From Pyronema omphalodes (taxonomy: Eukaryota; Ascomycota; Pezizomycetes; Pezizales; Pyronemataceae), in NCBI GenBank assembly GCA_024516155.1, contig JAJJXM010000026.1:248001-312000 (forward strand): 64,000 nucleotides of DNA, written 5' to 3'. This document shows, piece after piece, positions 49,071-60,100 of the stretch. Within the stretch, counting starts at the first letter, position 1, and each line of letters opens with the position of its first letter. The notes under the pieces were generated by a model that was not told the origin of the DNA, did no database searches, and saw only the letters and a program-made list of their open reading frames with translations. The position numbers and the translations under genes were made by a program.

Positions 49071-50516
49071 GTACCACAGGGATCACCATCATCATCATCA
49101 TCATCATCATCATCAGCACCAGAAATCATCATCAGCACCAGAAATCACTAAAAATCACCAGAAATCATCATCAGCAATCAGCAATCATCACCAGCAATCA
49201 TCATCACCAGAAATCAGCAATCAGCAATCATCACCAGAAATCATCAGCACCAGAAATCAGCATACTAAAAATCAGAAATCTGTAACCAGCAATCTGTAAC
49301 CTGTAACTCGCACCAAGAATGTAATATTCATCATAACATAACATCATAACATATAACAGTGTATAATAGTATACAACAGTGTATAATATCATGACATCAC
49401 AACAGTATAATACTATAACAGTATACAACAGTGTATAAGCATACCATCATAACAGTATACAACAGTGTATAAGCATACCATCCTACCATCCTACCATCCT
49501 ACCATCCAAGAAACCGAAGAAATAAAAGAAACAACAAAAGCCGAAGAATCCAAAGAAACCACAAACCAAGAAAAAAGGATATCATAACCAAAAACCACAA
49601 AAAAAAAAGATAAGAAAACCAAGAAAAAAAGAACCACGAAAAAGGATAAGAAACAAAAGCCAAAGAATCCACAAAAGAATCCACAAAAGAATCCACAAAA
49701 GAATCCACAAAAGAATCCACAAAAGAAACAAAAGAAGCCAAAAACGAATCCACAAAAGCCAAAAAAAACTAAGAAATAAAAGAAACCACAAAAGAAACCA
49801 AAGAAACCAAAGAAACCAAAGCCAAGAAAAAAAAACCAAAAAAAAGGATACGAACCAAGAAAAAAGGATAAGAACCAAGAAAAAAAAGAATCCGCAAACC
49901 AAAAAACCACAGCAATCACAAAAGAATCCACAAAAGAAAACCAAGAAAAAAAAAAACAAAATCAGACCCCACACCCACACCCGCACCGGCACCGGCACCT
50001 ATAGTATCCATGTATCCATGTATCTATTCATACCTCTAATACCTCCAATCCACTGATTAACGGATTGACGGACCGAGTATGAGTATGAGTATGAGTATGA
50101 ATGTTCTGTAAATACCCTACGATTCACTACGGTGCATATCCTCTTCTCTTTAATACTGATGACTACGACCACGACCACGACAACCAGCATCAAAGCATCA
50201 AGACATCAAGTAATACCGATAACATCAATAAAAAAAATATAGCAACACCACTAAACTACCGAAACCACTACTATCACTAAACTACAACAACCAAAAAGAT
50301 CATAAACGCCCACTGCAACCACCACCAAAACCCCCACCATACTACCAAAACCCCCACCCCACCCCACCCCCACCCCACTCAATCAACACCAATCACACAA
50401 CACCAACCCGTAACAACCTCCATAGTACAAAGGTCCCAGGGACCATACCAAACACAAACGTGCGATTTCTGGCGCACACGGAAGTTTTTCTCTCACCAGG
50501 TCCGGTGCCCAACCCG
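49071..50516. repeat. Low-complexity field (ATC/AGAAATC repeats, T-poor tract, TATAACAGT repeats)
   Basis: 49080-49310 has (ATC)n followed by ATCATCAGCACCAGAA-type copies. 49330-49500 has ATAACAGTATACAACAGTGT copies and four ACCATCCT copies. 49505-49970 is made almost only of A, C and G, with AGAATCCACAA as a 14-bp tandem unit at 49670-49730. 50075-50100 has GAGTAT copies. The hydrophobic minus-strand ORF across the T-poor tract is a composition artefact. Confidence 0.85.
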
Positions 50517-53142
50517 TCAATGGTCTACTCCGTTATGGTATATACCTCTGATTACACGAGCTGGGTTTCCTGCTACAACCGTGAATGGTGGTACATCCTG
50601 ATATAATGATTAGTCATTGATAATTTCTCTTATCCTCAAGGGATGAGATATGATATGATATGATAGGATAGGATAGGATATGGTAGGATAAGATGAGATG
50701 AGATGGAAAACTTACTCTAGTAACCACTGAACCGGCTCCAACAACAGATCCCTTTCCAATAGTGATACCTCCCAAAACCGTAACACCACCACCTAACCAA
50801 CAATCCTCCTCGATGGTAACAGGCTTTGCACATTCGGGACCCCTAGCTCCATTCCGTTTCCTAGGATCAATAGGATGCGTTGCTGAATAGATTTTACATC
50901 CTGGGGATAATATCGTTCTAGCCTTAATAGTGACGACACAAGAATCCAAGATCGTGCAACCAAATTCAATCAAGACAGATTTCCCCATTCTAATATTGTA
51001 ACCATAGCTACAATGGAACGGAGCATCGACCTGAACATCGATCAAATCAGAGTTGAAGCCATTATCAGAGGTATAAGTAAACATAGGCTGTCCGGCGACA
51101 GTAGGAGAAGGAACGGCGGTCCAATTCTGTCCAGGACGTAGGATGTCATGAAGCATACGTCCCTTTTCCGCAGGTGAAATCGCATTCATGGGATTGGCGG
51201 CAATGTTGTTGAACCGGAAACAGGCGGCTTTACATACCTCCCGGTCCGCTGTCAACTCGGGATCGGATGCCATGTATAGTTGTGAGTTCATCATTTTCTC
51301 CTTTTCGGTTCTTCTACCTGTAGAGGCAGTGCCGGCAGGAGGGATGGTGACATGGGAGAAGCCGACGCCAGAGGGAGCACTGGGGTCTACCGGGGCTGTA
51401 GATGTAGGGGTGGATGCCTCGGGACGATAGGGAAGGATGTTTTGAGGCGCAGGAGTGGCGGTGGAAGAGTTGTCAAAGGTTGCATGACTGTGAGAGGGAG
51501 GAGTTGAAGATCCTGTTGCCATGATTGTTCCGGCTGGGTGGTGGATGCTGGGTTCTTCTTTGGCTTGGATGAAGGGTGGGCCAGTGACCAATGGTGTAGG
51601 TGCTGTCTTGTTGGGAGGCTTTTGCCAGGAAACCTTGCCGCTGTATCCTTCACAGACGAAACCACCACGCTTACAGTTGGAACCTAAGAGTGGATGTTAG
51701 ATATGATAAAGGTTGAATGATGATGAGTGATGAAGGGTAGTGATGAGATGATGGATGATGGATGATGGATGATGGAGTGTAATGAGATGATGGACGGCAA
51801 GGTATGATGATATAATAGGACGATGTAGGAATAATAAAGTGAAGTATTAATACAAGTAAGGGGAGGTGATGTTCAACAAAGGTGGGAAGGGGACAGTGCA
51901 ACAGACGAGATAGACGCCGTATATGTAGTCTATTTTTCTCGCTAGGCCCGTTCGCTGTACTCACGCACAATCGCGCTCGCCGGGGAGGCAGCGGAGTGGG
52001 TGTGGCGCCTGCAGCTTGCAGCATCCCAGTAAAAAAGTGCAGAAACACGTCGGGAGAGACATTGACAGCGTAAAAAGCAAAAATGGGGGGGGGGGGGGGG
52101 GGGGTGAAGCATCAGTCATGGCTTCGCACCGGGATTTGATGTAACCAGACCAGGCGATGATAAAATTGGTGAAATGATAGAGTGATGATGGTTAGTAGAT
52201 TTGCAAGAAATCGTCTTGGCCGTTCTTTCAATTGCAGGTGTAGAGATGGTGCTCAAATAGCGGCCAAAACACACTCTTACAGAGACATTTGGTCCCGACA
52301 GTATGGTATTGGAGTGACGAGTGGGGTGTGGGGAAAGTGAGGAATTTCAAAAAATGCATAAAACAAGAGAAAAATATAAAATGTGAAAACTTACACTCTG
52401 GTTTTCCCTCATCACACTTCTTCTTCCTCCTCCTACAAGTAATACAACCCGTCTTCGTTCTATTCGAGAAAACCCTCTTCCTCCTCTTCTGATCCACCTG
52501 AACTCCCGTTACAGGATCTCTGTGTACATGAGGATGCGGGGACTGGCTATCCATTCCCCTCATCGAATCCCTCTCGTCATCATCTTCATCGCCCATCATG
52601 GGTGTCTGCGGGAGTGGTTGAGGAATCTGTAGCTGAGGAACAGCACCCAATGCAGCCTCATGAGCCGCGAGATGGTGATGCTGAGTTTGAGTAGTAGGGG
52701 TGATGGATCGTTTCCTCTTGTGACCTCCAGGGGAGGAGGAAACATCTTCCATCCAGGTGTCTGCCTGTCTATTCTGTGGTGACTGCATGAGACCTTGTTG
52801 TTGTTGTTGCTGCTGTTGCGCCGCGATAGCAGCGGTAGCAGCGACTTCCTGAACAGCGGCAGAGACGACAGCCGCAGTTACGGCGTTGATTTCTGGGGTC
52901 GCGGGTACGTGTTGGTTTGGTCTTCTAATCGGAGTATCGATGGCGCCACCAAAGACGGATTGGTTCTGGGGGACAGACACCTGCTGGGCGGGTAGGTCTT
53001 GTGAAGGCTCCAAGGTCATGGTCATAGAGACCGAGCTGTTGTTGACAGCCGTGAAATTCGCGGGCCGGGCAGGTTCGGGAGGTGTAGCGGCGGCGGCAGC
53101 GGCTGGCGGTGGTGCTGATGGTGGTGGTTGAGAGTCCGACAT
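50517..53142 (-). CDS. Zn2Cys6 DNA-binding cluster fused to maltose/galactoside-type O-acetyltransferase
   Basis: Exons 53142-52395, 51683-50716 and 50597-50517 give 598 residues. The N-terminal 200 residues are low complexity (poly-Pro/Ala, a run of 8 Gln, His-rich). The Zn2Cys6 cluster starts CITCRRRKKKCDEGKPEC and, after the intron, continues SNCKRGGFVC, with all six cysteines present. A linker follows, then the Mac domain (SDPELTADREVCKAACFRFN) and left-handed beta-helix hexapeptide repeats. These include the catalytic-type SATHPIDP, CWLGGGVTVLGG and VVAGNPARVI. Acetyltransferases of this family move acetyl from acetyl-CoA to sugar hydroxyls. Here the enzyme-like half may act or sense acetyl-CoA/sugars at a promoter (inference). 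The first intron is 711 nt, far longer than the others in the window, and splits the zinc cluster codon-internally; the second is 118 nt. Confidence 0.88.
51684..52394 (-). other. Unusually long (711-nt) intron inside the Zn2Cys6 codons
   Basis: It has a GTAAGT donor (minus strand at 52394) and a CTCTTAG acceptor (51684). It contains 20 consecutive Gs on the plus strand (52085-52104) and GATGGATGATGG repeats (51750-51775). No spliceable alternative exon is obvious. Confidence 0.75.
52085..52104 (+). repeat. Homopolymer G tract (20 nt)
   Basis: An uninterrupted run of 20 Gs, read as C20 in the transcript of the Zn2Cys6 gene because that gene is on the minus strand. Confidence 0.95.
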
Positions 53143-54311
53143 TGTGAGCGATTCGACGAGATCGAGTTGGTGGATAGTCGAGCTTGCGGTTACTGTCTCC
53201 GCTTCCTATTTCCGATTGAACTTTGATAAACTTGATAGAGGATTATTATTTCCGAGAGTTGTTGTGGCGATGTAGAGAGGTGGTCACGACGGTCGCGGGT
53301 GTCGCGGGATTAGACCGGAAACCGCTTGTTTTGATGATGCAGATAAAAAAAAGTGGCCAATATCTTTCGGCGGCAGTTTAACGAGGATTTAACGATGATA
53401 TTCTCGAGTTTAGGAATGTTCAGTTATCCGCGGGTGTGTGTGTGTGTGTGTGTTCTTTTCTGGTTATTTCTTCTTTCTTTAATTCTTCTGTCGGTTCGAT
53501 TGTCTGTCTTTCTGTCGGGGTTTTATTTAGAGAGCGAAATCGGTGTCGGAATCTGTATCTGCTGTTGGTCGGTTCGGTGTGCTGTGGTTCTCTCCTCGCG
53601 CGTCTCAAGAATCACCCAGTGCGTGGGGCGTTGGCGGGAGTTTAAGTCAGATTTGGCCTTGCGGGTAATGTTGCGAAAGGCACAGGTGGTTGTTGCGTGT
53701 GTGTGGTCCGGCAAGCGAGCTGTGGTGTGTGCTAGGTCACTTCTCTTGGGGGTGGGAAGAAGGGAGGGGGGGAGGTGCTCAGGTTTTTTTTGGGGGGGGG
53801 AGGAGGAGGAGGAGGGATGGATGGATGAATTGGGGGGGGGGGGGGGGGGCGTGCGAAAAACGAAAACAAGTCCCATATATAAAATAAAACAAAATAAAAT
53901 AAAAGTCAGATTCAAGACCAGTAAAAAATAAAATAAAAAAAACACAGTAAATGATTTCAAAAAAAAGGGTCGGAAACAAAAGAATCTATCGGAAGGAATT
54001 CACAGTTGTCGACAACGGAAATTACGCGGGAAGGTGTGGATTTCCCATAACCATCAAGCGCTGTTCTTCACAGCTTGCTTGCTGCTGCTGCTGCTGCTGA
54101 TGCTGGGGGACAGCCAGCACAACACTACAAAGCAAGGTATTATGATATGATTGTGATTGTGATTGTGATTGAGATTGTGATTGTGATTGTGATTTGGGGG
54201 GGAAGGGGGGAGGGGGGTGTGTTCTTTCAGTTGCATGCTGCTGTAAAAGAACCCCCAAAGTCCAAAGTCCATCAAAAAAAACAGATGTCAGAAGCAAGCC
54301 CATCAGAATCG

Positions 54312-54346
<35 letters not shown>

Positions 54347-55283
54347 CAGAGAGAGCAAGTCCCTTATCCCAAAGGCAAGTAATTAAGTCTCTCTCAACCC
54401 AAGTCCGACAGTGGACGACGCAGAGACTCAAAGGGTACCTGCTACCACTTACCACTTACCACTTACTACTACTTACTCACCTACCAGCCGTCGTGAATCG
54501 TTCACCAAGAAAAAAAAGTCCCAAGCCAGGATTCCGTTGACTCGTTGGGACTTCCTGGCGACTAAGTCACGCAACTCACCGCTTCTGCCGCTGCGTCACG
54601 CGCTAACCCGCGTGTGGTCGGGTCCCAACCGCCCCCTTGTCAACCAGTGTTAACTTGATAACGTTGCGCACGAAAGGCACGAAAGGCACGAAATGCAAAG
54701 GCACGAAAGGCAAAGACACGAAAGACAAAAGACACGAAAGACACGAAAGACAAAAGACACGAAAAACACGAAAGCGCGAAAGCGAAATCGAAATCGAAAT
54801 CGAAATCGAACCTCCATTTGCCGTTCTCTTTTTTCTCTCCGTTTAAAAGAAAAAAAAAATTAGGAACCCCCCCATTCACGATCTAAACTTCCTATCTATA
54901 ATCTTCAAGATCGTTGTAAATAAAAAAACTATTACTGTTACTGTTGCTGTTGCTATTACTATTGCTGTTACTGTTACTGTTGCTTTGTTTATCTTATCTA
55001 TCTATCTATGGACCTATGAATCTTGGTCTTTCGCGCTAATATATTAGGTGACAAAGTGACAAGATGACAAGACATGTAGTCTGTAGTCTGTATATGTGGA
55101 CAACCAATTCCAATTCCGAGTCCAATTCCAATTCCAATTCCGAGTCCAATTCCGAGTCCGATACCAATTCCGGGATTCCACGCACTATGCACCGCGCATC
55201 GTCACCCTCTATACTTTATTCTTTATTCTTCGTTCGGAGCTCGAGGCTCGAAGTTTAAGCCGTTTATTTCTAAAATCCGGATA
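53143..55283. other. Promoter side of the Zn2Cys6 gene and low-complexity DNA
   Basis: Contains a GT dinucleotide run (53433-53451), an 18-G tract (53832-53849), ATAAAATAAAAT repeats (53880-53940), GATTGTGATTGTG repeats (54145-54195), a poly-A of about 28 (54316-54343), ACGAAAGGC/ACGAAAGAC repeats (54670-54780), AAATCG repeats, TGTTACTGTTGC repeats (54935-54985) and CCAATTCCGAGT repeats (55105-55165). No gene is supported. The first few hundred bases (53143-53400) are the likely promoter and leader of the minus-strand gene. Confidence 0.6.
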
Positions 55284-55285
55284 TA

Positions 55286-55521
55286 ATGGAGAACTTCCCG
55301 TAAGGCTATAGACACGCTATAGCAACAATTTTTCTATTGCATTTTACAGCAGAATGATACCGTAAATTGTTACGAATTCGCTTATCACGATTCAGCGCGT
55401 CTCTGACCCCAATGCTTTTGCGATTTCAGAGTTATAACTTTTGATTGATTGGAGGGCATTGTGTTTTGTTGTAAAATGTAATAGAAAAAGCGTTGCTATA
55501 GTCTTACGGGAAGTTCTCCAA
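55286..55521. mobile_element. MITE with ~55-bp terminal inverted repeats (236 bp)
   Basis: The left end TGGAGAACTTCCCGTAAGGC and the right end, inverted, TGGAGAACTTCCCGTAAGAC continue to match for about 55 bases (CTATAG, GCTATAGCAAC, TTTTTCTATT, CATTTTACA), with a short 5'-side insertion. TA lies directly outside both ends (55284-55285 and 55522-55523), fitting Tc1/mariner-type insertion. It has no coding capacity and sits in an AT-dinucleotide-rich site. Confidence 0.8.
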
Positions 55522-55523
55522 TA

Positions 55524-56194
55524 TATATATATATATATGGTAACCGTAACCATAACCATAAACTATGTATGTATGTCCACAATCGTAATTCGTCTAGTAT
55601 TTGGATAGATAGATAGATGGATAGATATTTCAACCAATTTCCCTAATTTCCCCAATAGGAACCACCATTAATCCAACTCAACATAGTATAGCACAGTAAC
55701 AAAAAAAAACAAAACCATCAACAAAACACAAAAAAAACCCCCCACCATTTAAACTCATCTAACCTCAACTCCCAACTCCTTTCTCCTGTTATCCTTTCTC
55801 CTTTACCCCAGCTAAAAAAAACATACCCCTCCCTCTCTCCTCCTTTCCCTCTCCAATACCATCATATCAATCATAGATAATAAACAATAAAACAATAAAC
55901 AATAATTCTATCCCACAAACCCAAAGCCCATCTCCATCTCCATCTCCATCCCATCCCATCCCATCCCATCCCCTTGTGTTCTCCATCCCATCCCATCCCG
56001 ATCCCGATCCCATCCCGATCCCTTCTCCTTCTCCTCCTCCCCCCCTAACAAATAATATTTCCTCAACCTTATCTATATCCACATCTAATCTCCCAAGCTC
56101 CCAAATGTAATCAAACTACATAGACTTTATAAATCCTTGCATTATCTACCGAGATTCCGAGATTCCGAGATTCTGTTTTAGTGATGATGATGGT

Positions 56195-56256
<62 letters not shown>

Positions 56257-57130
56257 TTTATTCGGGAAGAAGGAAAGGAGGAAAAGAAAAAGGGAAGAAG
56301 GAAAGGGAAGAGGGAAGGAAGGGGGTGTTGGTTTATTGGTATTGTTGGTATCGCGATCGAAAAAAAAAAAAACTTTATCAACCTGAGTATATGATATGAG
56401 TTTGTAACGAAATGAAATAAAAGAGAGGAGAAGGGAAGAGGAAGGGAAATGGGTTAAGGAATGGGAAAGGGAAGGGAAGGAAAATGGAAGGAAAATGGAA
56501 GGGAAAGGAAGCAAAAAACAAAAACCCAGAACCCAGACCCGAACTTAATCGATGTTACATTATCTATATATTATGTATACCACGGATATTATGTATTATG
56601 TATATATCCCACCCATCTATAATCCCATAAACCACGTATGTATCATGTATACCATCAAAACCGTATCAATAAGCAATAAGCAAGAACTAGAAATAGAAAT
56701 AGAACTAGAAATAGAACTAGAAATAGTCAATCCATCCCTTCATCTATCAACTATCATCTATCAACTATCAACTATTCATCTATCAACCATACCATACCCT
56801 ACCAAACTCCACACCGCACACCCCACACCCCACAGCATCCTTTCCTCAACCCACCTTCAACCCAAAACCACCAGTCTATAAAAACCCCATCTTCCCATCT
56901 TCCCATCTTCCCAACTCCCATCACACTCAATCCAATCCAATCCAATCCCATCCCATCCCTTCCCTTCCCTTCCCAACTCCTCAACCCCTCAAACCTTTCA
57001 TAATATCTAAATCCATATATATAATCAAATCAAATCAAATCTCCATATAATCCAATCAAATCTCCATATAGCTATTGGGTTGAATTGAAATCCAAGTTCA
57101 GTTTAATGGGGGGGGGGGGGGGGGGTGGGA
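55524..57130. repeat. Low-complexity field with alternating strand composition
   Basis: 55640-56140 is very poor in G on the plus strand, with ATCCC/CATCC repeats at 55925-56035. 56165-56515 switches to G-rich, beginning with about 21 GTT/TTG units and then GGGAAGG/GGAAAATGG repeats. 56530-57060 is again G-poor (ATCTATCAAC, CCATCTT, AATCC repeats). The region ends in an 18-G tract (57108-57125). ORFs here are artefacts. Confidence 0.85.
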
Positions 57131-60100
57131 TGGTAATTTAGTAATTTAGTAACAGTATGCTGTTTAAGATGAGTTATAGTAATGATTAGTACAGGATACC
57201 CATATTTTGGGGGGGATAATGTATGGGCTGACTAGATAGATGGCAGATAGGATAGTATAGGATGGGATGCGGGAATATATATCTATATATCTCATCTGTA
57301 AAAAAAAATGGATATTATCAAAGTTTCATAATACTAAAGTCTTGAGTTATGATGATAACAGATTAGGGATTGTCAAATTTGTTTTTTATTTTTCGGTGTT
57401 CAGCTTTTTTCTTATCGAGGGTTCATTCTTCTGAAATCAAAGAAAGTAAATCATTACAACGATCAGCATTCGGTACCGATACTATTCCACCCCGCTCCCC
57501 GCAAAGCTCTATATGTAGCCCTAAGCCGCTTATATACGCCTCCCCAAACGATCGTCCATTATTCCGTCGGCTATAAGTACCAGGTCAACTCCCTATCTCT
57601 ATGTGCATTCTTATATGTACGCGATTATCAACCTAACCCTAATATGTCTATATCTGTGTATGTGTATGTATGTGCATATCATATGTATGTATGTATGTAT
57701 AGACTGGAATGTTGACCCAAGCACCTAAGAAGTACATAAGCCATACCAGAAGCCACCAGTAGTTCTTTCTGTAAATTTCTTTACCAAAAAAGAATGCACC
57801 ATCTCACCGGAAACCACCGCAAGACTAGTCGGATCCGATATAACCCTTTGAATAACCTTCCAGATATGGATTAGATAGGTGTTATTAGAGAATCGGCAGG
57901 TGTTTTATTTATGTGTCTGTTTTGTAATGTAGATAGATATATGTATAAATAGATAGAAGGGGATTGAAATATAAGTACTCTTTGCTAGAGATGATTCATC
58001 GGGCCCAGATGAAGAACTGGAAGACAGGGCAAGTTAGGTGTGTTGAAAATATCTGCAGCCTTATAGATATTCTGAATAAACTGACTTGCGTATGTTTGAA
58101 ATTGCTTGATTTCACGGAAGAAATTTCTCCCGATATGGATAGTCTAAAAGTCCCGGCATAAAAAATGAATTCAGGTACTGAAGTTCAGCTGAGTTCCGCA
58201 TCAGATCAACGAAGAGGGAAGGAGTGGAAAAACTGGTCAGAAATATGAGTTATTATGAAAACGTTAAGAATACAGGACTGTATGAATAATTTAATCCCAA
58301 CTGTATTAAGTACGTTGTGGTGGATGTCTGCGTTAACATGGAAGAGTCATCCAAAGTAGTTGTGACAATGTTTGGGTTTGAATTACCTCTCATCACTCCT
58401 GACTTATACAGGAAACAGCGAATCGACTTATTTCCAGCGAACCTGTTCAAGTTAATCAAGGAAAGTGACGAAGAAAGCGTGGAACCTCGAAAGAAGTTTT
58501 CTACTTATAGTCAGCAATATAGTTCACCATGTGATACAGACTGAGACTGAGATGCGCATATGATGGTAGGATGAGAAAGGGTAGCGCGCGTGAGAGTGCT
58601 CCTCAAAAGCGAGAGGATAGGATATTACTTCTATTTCCTATACTGTGCTCGCGAGCTTATAAACAAAAACCATATAGAGACAGCCCTATCATAACGACGG
58701 TGAGGATCTCATTACCTCTCTTGACTAACCACGCGAAGCGCGGTTTCACTCGTATTTTATCCCCGGATTCCCTCCGTATCTTGTGACTGGTGGGGTTGAG
58801 GATGGTTAATTTTCCTCCTAGGTCGCCGGATCCTCGCTGCGGCTGGCATTTTGCAGTCTTCAAGGGTTCCTTAGAAGTTCGCAATTTCGCAGGCTCAATA
58901 CTCACAGTGATCGCAGCTTCCCTGAGGTTCGCAACATTCCCGCCGTTACATATTTTGTTCAGTAAAAATGTGATCAACGAACGCCCCCACCAGGATGCGA
59001 ACCAAACTACGAACCAATAGTCCTTCCATTCCAGTTCGCGCCCCGTACGTACCCACAGCAATCCGCCGCATAATTAGTATCCGCCGAAGTCCCCATCAAA
59101 CGGAACACACGGGCGCGGTGGACCCGACAACCAAATACTTGTCACTGCTTTACAGCGTGTGTCTTTCCTTAGCTCATTTTCCTTCATGTTGTCTTTCCGT
59201 TTAGTTTCTCATAGTTTCGCGCACGTTGCGACAAAACTGCCAAAGCGAGCTGAAGCAGTGGCGGCTCCACCAAAGTCTATTTCACCGGGTGAAGCGTGGG
59301 TGGGTCTATGACGTCGTTGAAATCCTCTGTTTCTTAGCGAATGTATTTAGCTCTGATTCTGCTGCAGTTGTCACAGTCCTGTCAATTTTGGCATGCGTTT
59401 CGCTGCGCTGTGAAGGTTTCGAAACATCCTCCTCATGTTTGAAGCTTGAAAATCGCGCTTAGGAATGCGATAATTTGAATCTCTCTGGTGTGGTATAGCC
59501 AGGCTTCAAAGCTATGGCACAGGTCAGCCTAGGGACGCGGCAATTTCCAGACTTCCGATGGCCAAGCTGGTCCACGGGTTCCGGATCCTTTCCTTTCCTC
59601 CTGCACAGCCCATCGTCAGTGCCACGGCTAAAACAGTTGTGTGGCATCCATTTTACCGCTCGGCGCGTGAACAGCTGCTTGGCCGGCCATGACAATCCCA
59701 GCGACGTTACTCTTCTGCAAGCGGTGCCCTACCGCGAAGTTGTCCGTGATGGAGGGCGGCAGTGAGAGAGCAGTGTGTAGACGACACCTTCTTTCTCTGG
59801 GTTTGATCGGGCGCGAGTAATTGCAGCACGACTCGGAAGGTAGCACATTGCTCGGTGTCATCGGGCGTGTAACTCCCATAAATATAGTTTTCTTCTGCGT
59901 CTGTCATTTAAGCGAGACAGCGAGATAAAACACCTTGTCTGTTGTTTTGTTTCTTTTGGTTCTGACTTTGGGGGCTTGCTGCAGAAATTCTGCAAGCTGC
60001 ACTCACTCCGAAAAGAGTCCTCTCGGCTTCCATTTCACTTTTTCCAGCGGTTCCCAGCGACAGTAGACTTCCAGCGACAGTATTTCATGAATCTGTACAA

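Noticed and set aside
49491..49998. Phe-rich, apparently membrane-spanning minus-strand ORFs
   Set aside because: Translation of a T-free, A-rich low-complexity tract; no codon structure.
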